NCBI GenBank assembly: GCA_944990035.1
Contig: CALYLX010000094.1
Coordinates: 1-64,000, forward strand
Direction: 5' to 3'
From: Clitopilus passeckerianus
Lineage: Eukaryota > Basidiomycota > Agaricomycetes > Agaricales > Entolomataceae
DNA: 64,000 nucleotides
Shown one piece after another: positions 33,166 to 45,156 of the stretch; position 1 is the stretch's first letter; each line of letters begins with the position of its first letter. A program made the translations under genes and the position numbers. The notes below the pieces were generated by a model. It saw nothing but the letters and a program-made list of their open reading frames with translations, was not told where the DNA came from and ran no database searches.

Positions 33166-35269
33166 TTACGCTGCCCTCAACACCCCACTCCCCCTACAAG
33201 CCTCCTCCCACTCCTCTGGACTCACATCCCACTCCCTCACCCTCTCTCTAAACACATCGAACCTACAAAATTCAGGGTGGCCGGGGAGGTGTTGACCTTC
33301 GGAGGAGCAGAGGGGCAGGGAGAGGGGTGTGGTTTGGTAGAGGAGGCGGATGTCTGTTTGGATGTACGATGGTGGAAGGAAAAGGAAGAGAAGGGTGATT
33401 AGATCGGTATCAAACGAGAGAAAACGTGAATGAGGACGTACAGTAGTCTGATATAGGTTCGGGACTGGGGTCAGAATCATCACTTGAAGAATCATCTCCC
33501 GCGCTCCTTCTCGAATATAGCTCGAACGTCAAAGACGCCGTGAACGGGGGCCACCTATGGGATAGTTATCATGTCAGTTCCCGGCTCCTCGCAATCACCA
33601 TGACCAGAGCAAAAGAAACCACATACCGATCATCAAACACACCCAACCCCTGTAAAACAGCAGCAACAGTCGTATCATGCGTACTGTGTACCAAAAACCG
33701 TGGTGGCTTCCGTTCCCCATCTGAACCCCCATCCTCACCAGCGCCATCCGCGCTGTCTGAAGGGTCAACCACAACGATCTTCTCCATCTTCCCCAGCATC
33801 TCATTAAGCAGTGGGCCGATACCCAATCTACATTGGTCAAATGTCCGATCTAGCAGCATAGTAGCACCATCGGTATTGAGAGTCAAAGCAACGTAGAACG
33901 GAAACGGAATCCAACTCACATCCCCCAAACCACTCTTCCACAACCGCCCCATCCACAACCCTCACCACCTCCGAGTCCACATCCCTAAACACCTCAGGCA
34001 CCTTTACCCCATTCGCCAAAGCGGCGCGTACGGTGTCCATGATACCGCTCGCGCGAGGTTTGCCGTCGATTCGTACACCACCCTTGTCGTCACGGTTGAT
34101 GGAAGTATCACTAATGTGAGGACCCAGAATCTCGTCGTATTGCGATAAGATGGGGTTGTATTGAAGAGCGACAGCCGTGGCGTGTGAGACGAGCATCTGT
34201 TCGAGGGTCTTGCAGGTGTGCGAGTTGGGAAAGAGGGTTTCGTCGCGGGTGTTGCGGGTGAAGATTGGGCCGGGGAGGGAGTCTTGGCCTTGCCCCGAAG
34301 AGATAGACGGAGGGGGACATGTGGAAGGCGGGTATAATCCCCTCACGACATGTTGCAGACTCTCGATCGTCCTAGGGAGGAATGTTGACCTGAAATAGAC
34401 CAGTTGTTTGTCCGAGTCGTGAAGGAGGGCAGAGGGCAGGAAGTGCAGGGTGGAGATGTAGATTTGGCGGAGGTAGAGGCCAAAGTTGTATGTTGACTGT
34501 AGACGGGTGGTTAGTGAAGGAAGAGGGAGAATGCGAGAGAACATACCTGCCGCCCGATATCAGTCAACTCTCCTAACAAGCATTCGCCATCCAATATACT
34601 CCCATCTCGGCCTTCGATCTGCACACCCGAGCCTAGCGGTCCTGAATTCAAGTTGATATTGCCCGTTCCCGCCATCGTTCCCTCCTTCTCCTTCACTTTC
34701 CCATTAATCGCGACCTTCCTCACATCCCCATTAGTCTTCACGCCGACGGTTGGCTCTCCTCCACCCTCCCCAGCATCAGGTGGCAACCTCCCCCTCCCAA
34801 AACACATCCTCCACCTCTTCTCCACCGGCTCAGGCCCTTTATCTAGACGGATGCTCACGGGAGTGCGTTCGCCGTGGCGGACGTAGACGTGGACTTGTTC
34901 GAGGTTCAGCTTCGATGATGAGGATGGGGAAAAGGGTGGGAGGGGGTAGTCGGAGGGGATGTGTTGGGCGTTGTGGGGTGTATGGGGGACGGAGGAGATT
35001 ATTTCATAAGGGGAGGGATGGAAGTTGGAGGGAGGTGAATAGTCGTGCGTCATCTTGATTTCTTCCTCCTCGTGTGAGTGGGTTTCCCCCTGCGCGCTAA
35101 ACCCTACTTGACTGTGGTATGGCTCTAGATCTGGAGGAAGGAAAGGTGGCACTGGATCGGGATGAAGTAGATGTGGTGCACGGGCTTCAACTAAAGTGAG
35201 ACAGTTTAAAGTAACCAGAAGCAGTGTGACGACGGAGAGTAGTCTCTGGGTATATGGCTCGTTGTTCAT
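33166..35269 (-). CDS. Secreted histidine acid phosphatase (ACP6/lysosomal-type)
   Basis: This branch-2 histidine phosphatase begins MNNEPYTQRLLSVVTLLLVT, followed by a hydrophobic stretch typical of a signal peptide or signal anchor. The catalytic RHGxRxP motif is present as VHVYVRHGERTPVSIRL. The second catalytic element, the HD pair, occurs as LVHSTHDTTVAAVLQGLGV. Between them are GELTDIGRQSTYNFGLYLRQ and VYFRSTFLPRTIESLQHVV, both conserved in acid phosphatases. The C-terminal exon reads LLYQTTPLSLPLCSSEGQHL and ends PEEWEEACRGSGVLRAA. About 120 residues of Pro/Ser-rich sequence separate the leader from the catalytic motif, more than usual. Five or six exons join without frame conflict. 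It probably acts in the secretory pathway or at the cell surface; phytase, acid phosphatase and lysophosphatidic-acid phosphatase are all possible. Confidence 0.84.
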
Positions 35270-35810
35270 TCTTTGAGCTGTCTAGCTCAGTCGACGGCCA
35301 ATTCTATGAGGGAGATGATCAGTTTATAAAGTCGCTTACACCAAATAAACTTACTTTCGTAGCCAGCGCAGCCTGAAGTCGCCACTCGTGTGCGGCCAGA
35401 ACTGAGTTCGACATTCCGAGGTCTGGTTGTGATTAGGTAAGCGAAGGAATCCCGAATATTACTTCCTCCACTGCAGAACCTCTCTGACTGCACTATCAGC
35501 TAATGCAAAACAGCAAGTTATGCCTTGAATGCAATGAGAACCGAATGCCAAAGAACCTTGACGTTGAGGTTAATTTCTGCCTGAAATGAACGCGGTCCGA
35601 ATCTCCGGTCAAAGCTTTTGCCAAGCAGACCACAACAAGCGCGTTACGCAAATGTGACAGTGACGATTATGGGCGACGCGTCAGTGCCCTCGCGAAATCG
35701 CAACTTGAAAGGCTAAAGGCATTGGTCTACTTTCTTATTCATCACCAACAACTCCCAGCTACATTCCCGATACTACGGAAATACAGAAGGAGAATCAGGA
35801 ATTAGGAAGG
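35270..35810. other. Divergent promoter between phosphatase and RPT6
   Basis: The spacer shows no supported coding sequence. It contains the head-to-head promoters of the two flanking genes. Confidence 0.45.
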
Positions 35811-37338
<1,528 letters not shown>

Positions 37339-38336
37339 TTTTTTTTGGAGAGGATTGCTTGTATCATCTGCATTTTTTCGTGTTTTGCAATTCATTTTTT
37401 TTTCATCCACTCGAGCCGTGCTTCGCAGCAGTGAAGGGAACGATTACGATCTGATTATGTTTTGTGGGTATCTGGTACTGACAGTTACGTTCTGAATAGC
37501 AGTCTAGGCAGCTGCACCGACGAGACGGCGCAAAAAATGGAAGACCTGCCAAAGCCGTTGAGCTTTCTAGTCCAAAGGTGAGTTCGTATCATATTCTTTG
37601 CTGTCGACGGTTTTAATAATCATAATGGCCTCTAGACATAGCCCAGGTGGAAATCTCTACTTATAAGATTGAACCCTCTCTTCGTACACGATCATAGCTA
37701 AGTTGTCAGACGCCCTGTGGCACGTCCCGAGGGGCCATCTGAAAATCCTCCGCATACAATCGCCGAATTTAGTCCTACGAAGTGCTAGGGTAGAAATCGC
37801 GTCATTTGCAATGCACGCCCAATCTGCCGAAGCTGTTGAGGTCCGGGTGAGTGAGTTAATTGGGTCCGCTATCGAGGTTCTGATAATCGTTATGACTTGT
37901 AGTAGATGGGCCACGAAAAACCCCTCGATGAAATCGAACTCGATACGAGAACTTGGCATCCCATAAGTTCCAGAAACTCTCCGAATACCACGCGGGATTC
38001 AGTCCTACGAAATGCTGCGGTGGAAACCTCGTGCCAGATACTGTAGGTCCATAGAATGCAATGGAATTCTGGGAGAAGGAATTTTTGAAATACGTTGATA
38101 GATAGGCGCCAGAAATGATCAGCGCAAGGTCCTAAAAAGTAGATTTTCTCGGCGAATCTGGGAAGGACATTGGAACAATGGAAGACCTGTCAAGAAGTCC
38201 GGATGCTTTGTTTGTCATGGGTTTGGCGATACGGCGCCTCGCGGCTTTGAAATGGGCATATAAGAAGGGTACGTCGCGGTTTTTTGATCCTCCATTCTTA
38301 ACTCCCCACTCAACGTTGGACAGGGATCTAGCAAAG
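37339..38336. other. RPT6 downstream and helicase leader with an imperfect duplication
   Basis: This region has no supported gene but contains MEDL-starting mini-frames at 37537 and 38178, and an imperfect direct repeat (37748-37803 against 37978-38033, about three-quarters identical, including AGTCCTACGA). A likely 55-base intron (38269-38323) lies in the helicase leader. See findings. Confidence 0.45.
37748..38033 (+). repeat. Imperfect direct repeat, two copies of about 55 bases
   Basis: One copy at 37748-37803 and another at 37978-38033 share AGTCCTACGAARTGCT followed by GGTRGAAAYC, spaced 230 bases apart. Both lie within the helicase upstream region. The origin is unknown. Confidence 0.6.
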
Positions 38337-41300
38337 ATGCCTTCTTTGACAGAATTCTGCCCAAAGTTGCGCGATTTAGGGAGTTGCCTCGATCCCTCTT
38401 GCCGTTATGGCCACATAATGCACGCCTGCGAACCTTGCGGGTATACCTGCGCTACCGAAGCAACGCTCAAAGCTCACCTGGAGTCGAAAACCCATAAGAA
38501 AAAATTATCGGCCTCTAAGACGCTCTACAACTGCACTGTATGCGACCGAATCCTCCTAGCCAACACCTGGGGCCCACATGCGAAAGCCGGCAAACACCTT
38601 CAGAAGTGCAAGACGATGGGTATTTCACCATCGTCTTATAAACCTACCCCAGTCAGCGAAGCTACAGCTGGCTATCGACTCTGCATTCCTTGCAAGGTCT
38701 ATATCGCTCCATCTAGTTGGAACTCCCACATCGGCGGCCACCGACACAAGGAAAACCAAAAATGGGATAACATCAAAGCTGCACTTGAAAGGGCTGAAGT
38801 GGACAGGAATGGGGTTTCTCTGTCCGGCGACTTCGATTTCGACTTCGTGGAGCAGGCACAAGCCTCAATTGGGGCGCTTATAAAGGCTGGGACTGTCTCT
38901 ATAGCTAGTGCCAGCGTTAGCACCACGCTCGTCAATGCAATGCTTGCGTCCTCGAAAGGCGGGCATCAATCCTCGTACGTCGTTTTTGCTTCCGTCCACG
39001 ATCACTCGAGATGGCTTAAATACTTTTTTCAGCTTCAACCTTTCTCAGATCACTCCTCAAGTGATGAAGCCTGGGTCAACCATCTCTTTTTCAATTTCTT
39101 TGAAGCAAACATATCCAGGCCGATGTGAAGATCGTGTCGAGTTCATCTTCAACGAAAAACGGTCCGGGACCGAATTCCTCATTGCTCGCCCTATACATGC
39201 CATCGTTGGCAAAAAGACTGACTACGACCGGTTAAAGCCAACTTCCCCATACAAACCACCTACCAAGTCAGCAAGACTGCCTGAAACAAGTATCATCAAA
39301 GGAGTGCCACCTGCGCCTCTGAAGGCAATAAAGTACAAGACCAAGCTCCCCATGGCCGATATTCCGGGCGATTTGAAGGCCACGCTTTCCAAGGGAACTG
39401 TGGGCCAGATCTTGAACAAGATTCGGGATACATTCCTGCCACAGGCGTTGAACTCTCAGAGCCATGGAACGCACTTCAAATGCCTTGTCTGGGTTGAGGA
39501 ATACCGTCAAGAGTTTGTTTTCCCTCTCTCTCCCAATTTGCGACAGCCTTTGACAAAATTTCAGGCAAGATATGGGGATTTATGACATGTTCAATGTGAA
39601 GTTGGCCTCGTCTAAGGTGGCCTTTCGGTATGTGTTTGCTGTCTGCTGGCATGTGACAGACTGATGGCTCAATTATCCCAACTCAGTTTGAAGGTTCCTG
39701 GGTTGGCGGAGAAGAGGCCAAGCGTCCTCATGGGTCAGTTCAGCCCTGCCTATACTTGATAGAAATGCCATGCTTAACGTACTCTTAGGTGATCGCATCT
39801 TTGTGCAGCCCGAGGAAGTGGCAAACGGTCACTGGTTCGAAGGCTTTGTCCATACCGTCGAGCTGGACACGATTTTGCTCCACTTCAATGGATCCTTCCG
39901 CAAGGGCTGGAACAAGGACAAGCTGTACAACGTTCGATTCAAGTTGAATAGGCACATGATACGACGGGAACAATACGCGCTCGGCTGCGACTTTACTGAA
40001 GATAAGGTTCTGTTCCCAATTCCCGCCCATCTCCCAGTCGCCCCATACACTGACGCTACGACGCATTCTCTGGTCACGTTTAACGCGAACATTGCCAGCA
40101 ATTCCCGGCAACTTCAAGCTGTCGTATCCATTCTGAACCAAGCCAAAGGCACTCCGCCATTCATCGTGTTTGGGCCGTAAGTTCTTTTTCTCCCTTCACT
40201 TCAATAAGTTATTCATGATCTGTGAAGCCCAGGAACTGGGAAGACCGTTACGATCGTCGAAGCCATCCGCCAGGTTCTAAAGAAGGACCCGAATGCGAAG
40301 ATCCTGGCCTGCGCACCAAGCAACTCGGCGGCAGACTTGATTGCTCAGCGACTAATGGATCTTGGAAAGGACACCCTCTTCAGGTTCTACGCACCTTCCC
40401 GCGAGAAAATACAGGTGCCAGAGGAGCTTCTAGATTATACATACATGACCCCCGAAGGTCGTTTCTCTGCACCCTCGTTGGAGAAGATGGAACAATACCG
40501 CATCGTCGTCAGTACCTGCGGCTCTGCCTCCTTCGCCTCTGGCATTGGCATGTCCCGGGGTCGTTTCTCCCATATTTTCGTTGACGAGGCGGGGCAAGCG
40601 TCCGAGCCAGAGGTTATGATTCCCATCAAGACGCTGACAGCAGCTGAGACGAACGTCGTCCTCTCTGGGGATCCCAAACAACTGGGCCCTGTCATTAGGT
40701 CAGCGGTGGCAAGGCAGCTCGGGATGGAGGAGAGTTATTTGGAGCGGTTGATGAAGAACGGACCGTACGACGTTAGACTGCATTATGGGGCTACGTAAGT
40801 GATTTTGAGCTTGCTCACTAGAGGTTCGACTCGCTAAAATCTGCCTTTAGAGTTGTCAAACTGATCAAGAATTTCCGATCTCATAACGCTATCCTTCAGT
40901 TCCCCAACGAGAGGTTCTATGAGAGCGAATTGGAGCCTTGGGGTGATGAAAGGATTATCAACTCCTTCCTTTGGTCGTCCTACCTCCCCAATGGCAAATT
41001 CCCCGTCGTCTTCCATGGCGTACAAGGTAAAGATGAGCGAGAAGCCTCATCTCCTTCTTTCTTCAATGTGGAAGAAATCCTGCTTGTTACCGGCTACGTC
41101 AAACGGCTCTTGGCTGATGGTACCAAGTACAACATCAGTAAGTGTTCTACACTAACTATGGCCTTTTATATGCGTCACTGACCATTATTATTGTAGCTGA
41201 GGAAGACATTGGCGTGATTTCACCATATCATGCACAGAGCCGCAAGATTAGGAAGGAACTGAAGGAGTTCGCTAGCGGTGTCAAGATCGGCAGCGTTGAG

Positions 41301-41828
41301 GAGTTCCAGGGCCAGGTTGGTGATCCTATCTTTCTCCTCGTTCCATCGCTCAATGTTGTACATAGGAACGACGAGTCATCATCATCTCGACCGTTCGAAG
41401 CAGCATGGAGTTTGTCGAATATGACCTCAAACATACTCTCGGGTTCGTTGCCAGCCCTCGTCGGTTTAATGGTGAGTTACCCCTTGTTCCACTTATGTAC
41501 CCTGAAAGCCAACCAACCGATTCTAGTTGCTGTCACAAGGGCACAAGCTTTGCTTATCGTCGTCGGGGACCCAACCGTCCTCTCTTTGGACCCACTATGG
41601 CGGTCCTTCCTCAATTATATCCATAACAACGGAGGATGGACAGGCTCGCCCATAACCTGGGACCCTAGTGCTCCCGTTGATGAAGCTGGAGGATATGATC
41701 GGCAGATTCGAGACGCAGCGACAGCGGAGATGAGTGACTTGACTGCGAGGATTGAGGAGTCGGTGTTGTCAGCTGTGGAAGCAGACGGAAACGGGAATAT
41801 CGATCGACCTTGGAGGTCTGACGAATAG
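38337..41828 (+). CDS. MOV10/SDE3-type SF1 RNA helicase with N-terminal zinc fingers
   Basis: This Upf1-like superfamily 1 helicase belongs to the MOV10/SDE3/SAD-3 group linked to small-RNA silencing. It begins MPSLTEFCPKLRDLGSCLDP and has a CCCH-like finger (CPKLRDLGSCLDPSCRYGH) followed by two or three C2H2-type fingers of the U1-C/JAZ kind (CEPCGYTCATEATLKAHLES, YNCTVCDRILLANTWGPHAK and CIPCKVYIAPSSWNSHIGGH). A linker precedes the beta-barrel region (EEYRQEQDMGIYDMFN). Helicase motifs: Walker A GPPGTGKT across the intron near 40177, CAPSNSAAD, motif II VDEAGQASEPE, motif III GDPKQLGP, NFRSH, SVEEFQGQERR and VAVTRA near the end. Eight or more introns. The start at 38337 follows a likely 5' UTR intron; an upstream ATG at 38178 is in frame if that intron is retained. 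Confidence 0.9.
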
Positions 41829-42550
41829 ACGTTCGCCTTTTTTTTTTTCACTCTGTGAACCTTCAACCTGGCCTAAGTATTAGGACACTGATCGGTTACC
41901 CTTTTGTACCACCTCAAACCATTACTTTCTCTGTTATGTACTGTTCCGACTTCCTTCGATTTGGCGATATTCTAAATCAGTTCGAGCTTTAGTACCTGTG
42001 GGGGTTATCAACCGAATCGCGGCTGCCATTTGGTAGTGTGCCATCTCAGAAGTCCCGCGTCACAGTTTCCACTGCTTTCATCCACCCAAGCATCCACCCC
42101 ACCTGGCATCCCTGCTCAAACTAGCATTGAGCGTAGCCTCCTCTCGTTCGGAGGCTTGTGAAATACTTGAAGTTGATCAGGCCCTTCCAATTCCCTCACC
42201 GTTGGATGCAGGGATGGCAAGCGAGACGGTTGTTTAGACAGAAGCTTGTCGTTGTCGTTCCTCTTGAGAATCAACGAGTCCCACAAGCTCCTAGCATTTA
42301 GGCAGCCATGTTTTTCCCTCTTTCAGCACGATCTCTCATTTTTGGGGTCCGATGTATTAAATAGTCTCAGCAATATATTCGTTGCCTTATGACTTTCGCA
42401 TGACGGTGTTGAATCATCCTATCAAATTCCCGCCGTGCAGTTCATCCTTATGGATGACTGTGGCTGCATAGCATTTATAGACACTGTCCTTGCAGGTTCC
42501 AAATCACATCCAGAATCATTGCACTTCAAATAAATCATTGTCATAAACCC
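41829..42550. other. Convergent spacer, helicase and aminopeptidase
   Basis: 3' untranslated regions of two convergent genes. No gene or repeat is supported. Confidence 0.45.
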
Positions 42551-44926
42551 CTACCCCTCCAATGCCGCACACTCCCTCTCCAACCACCTCAATGCCCTCT
42601 CGTCATTCTTCAACAACGGTGACACCTTCTCCCACACTTCCTTGTGATATTCGTTCACCCACTTCAGCTCATCCTTCGTTAGCAGTGTGACATTGATGAG
42701 ATTTTTGTGCATTGGACACCTGTACGATGGTAATAAATATAGGGCCAGGGATTCCAAACTTCAGGACTTACATGGTAACTCTCTCCAGTCCGAACCACCC
42801 CTTCTCGCCAAACTTACCCGTCGTCTCAACCTCCTTCACAAGGACGATGTTCTCCAACCGTATGCCAAATCGACCATCAGCGTAGTATCCGGGTTCGTTT
42901 GAAATAGTCATGCCAGGTTTGAGTGCGACGGAATTATATGCTATTCAGTAGCCGCTTGAATAAGTTTTTGAACCACTGAAGATGAAAAGAAAGCAACGTA
43001 CCGATCCTTACACCAATCCCATGCGGACCTTCGTGGACATTCAAGAAGTGCCCGACGCCATGCCCAGTTCCATGTCGATAGTCCAAGCCGTCTTGCCACA
43101 AGGCGCGTCGAGCAAATGCGTCAATCACGAAGCCTAAATACAATCAGTTTGGAATCAATCGCTGAAGCCTGAACCATCGCTTACCAGTTGTTCCACCCGG
43201 AAACACGATGTCGTCGATCGCAATATGCCCCTGCAATACCCTGGTAAAAGCCCTCTTCTCCTCGTCTGTTGGGGTTCCGAAGTGCCAGGTTCGTGTGACG
43301 TCTGTGGTGCCGTCAAGGAATTGTGCGCCGGAGTCACAGAGGTATATTTCTTCTTTCTTGATTATCGCACAGTCCTTGGGGTCCGGTTTGTAGTGAATAA
43401 TCGCTGTACAAACATAGTTGAGCAAAGGAGGGTAAAAAGTAGAAGAATGGCAGTAGCGTACCAGCATTTGCTCCAGCACCTGAAATCGTATCGAATGACA
43501 ACCCTTTGAAGAGGTCGAGCTCCCTATATATGTGTTATCAGCCTTCAGACTCGCCGTTCCAAGTGAGTTACGAACGATCTGAATCCTTCTAGCTTATCCG
43601 CACCCTGGACTTCATCGATAGTTTCACCATCGTTCAATACTTCTTCTAACCAGGCGAAGTACCTCGCCAAGGCAGCTCCATCGCGGATGTGGCATTGTCG
43701 GAAACCTTCGAGCTCGACAGAGTTCTTGATTGCTTTCAGATCGGTTACGGGCGAACGTGCGATGTGGGGCTTGTGCTAGGTAGAGAGCTTGATTGAGCTG
43801 ATTGAAAGGAAAGGAAGAAAGTCGTAAACCTACGGGTTCAAGAGCTTCAACAATAGCAAGGGATGCTTTATCCCCCACGAAGATCTTCGGTTCACCCTCA
43901 GCCTTGAGATTGAGTGTTGAAGGGAGATCCTTTAGGTAGTCGAAGAAGGCTTCGTATGGACGGATTCGAGTGTACTTAGCCACATATTCGTAGGCCGTGG
44001 CGTCGAGTTGAGACTTATTCACGAAGAGGTCGACGTCATTGAGTGTTACGACGGCATACGCGAAGAAAACTAAGACGAAGCATGAGTATGTGCGGCAAGA
44101 TATTAGAGTGGTGCTCACCTGGGTTATAGTCAATATCACTCCCCCTCAAGTTGAACAGCCAAGCGACCTCGTCGAGCATATTGACCACCAACACCTCATG
44201 ATTGCTCTTCTTCAGCTCCTCCCTCACCTTCTCCAACTTCTCATCAACACCCTGACCAGAATATTTCTCGTCCAAATGGAAGACCGGGTTCGCAGGACGT
44301 GCAGGGCGGTCAGATCCCCATACCTCGTCAACAAGATTCTTCTGAATTGGTACAAGTTTCGACGATTTCGGGTTGAGCTGCGTTCGGATTGTAGATGCGT
44401 CCGAGGCAGAGATGAGTGTCGGGTCAATGCCGATACGTGTATTGTCTGGCAAGTTTTTCGACAGGAACTCTTGCCAGGAAGGAACATCCTTCATTCCTTG
44501 TTTCATCAAAGTCCAGTTATTGTCAAGTTGTTGGCCAGCTTGCAGGAAGTATCGGCCATCTGTGAAGAGGTATGCGTCGTTGAGAGTGACGACTGCACAT
44601 CCAGCTGAACCAGTGAATCCAGAAATGAAAGCTCGACGTTGATCGCAGTGTGCTAGGTATTCACTCGAATCTGTGAATAGTCAGCGAAGAGCATAATCGT
44701 AGCCATTTCACTCACGTTGATCTTCGCTTGGAACGACAAAGGCTTCAATGTCGTTCTCCGTCTTCTTCATCAACTCTCTCAGCTTTCCAATCCTCTCCGT
44801 CGTGTTGACCGTATGCGATTCTTTCTGAGCCATTGTCGATGTCGATACTGGTCGTCGGCTTCCAAGCGATAAGAATACACTCCGTGTGCTCCGTCCGAAT
44901 GCAGAGACTGCCGCTGCAAACATCAT
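42551..44926 (-). CDS. Xaa-Pro aminopeptidase (M24B), possible dual targeting
   Basis: This metallopeptidase removes the N-terminal residue next to proline. It has the three-domain layout of the XPNPEP1 type. The catalytic domain has all five metal ligands in order: Asp pair in [19 protein letters not shown], His in [16 protein letters not shown], Glu in [11 protein letters not shown] and Glu in [12 protein letters not shown]. The middle segment includes [20 protein letters not shown]. The upstream N-terminal parts hold [20 protein letters not shown] and [14 protein letters not shown]. The first exon from 44926 starts [20 protein letters not shown], an Arg/Ser-rich presequence, and an in-frame Met about 31 codons later ([16 protein letters not shown]) begins the usual cytosolic form. 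About 10 exons. Confidence 0.92.
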
Positions 44927-45156
44927 TGCTGACGGTCATCCGGACGAAATGGGCCACATGACGACTCATTTTGTTCAGGGCATGCTCCGGCACATTCGGG
45001 CCGACCATGGATTCCTCATCTTAACTGAAGACTAAGTGCATGTTGGAATGATGTCTATTATGGTAGCTAATGCAGTTGAATGCAATTGAGAATAAATAAA
45101 CTGTACAAGTCCAATCCATCCTAAATAATGTACATTTTAGATACGCCCTCTAAAGT
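44927..45156. other. Short tandem spacer
   Basis: The 230-base gap between two minus-strand genes presumably holds the aspartokinase 3' end and the aminopeptidase promoter. Confidence 0.4.

Noticed and set aside
40815..40835. tRNA B-box-like GGTTCGACTCG
   Set aside because: It lies inside a helicase intron with no A box upstream.
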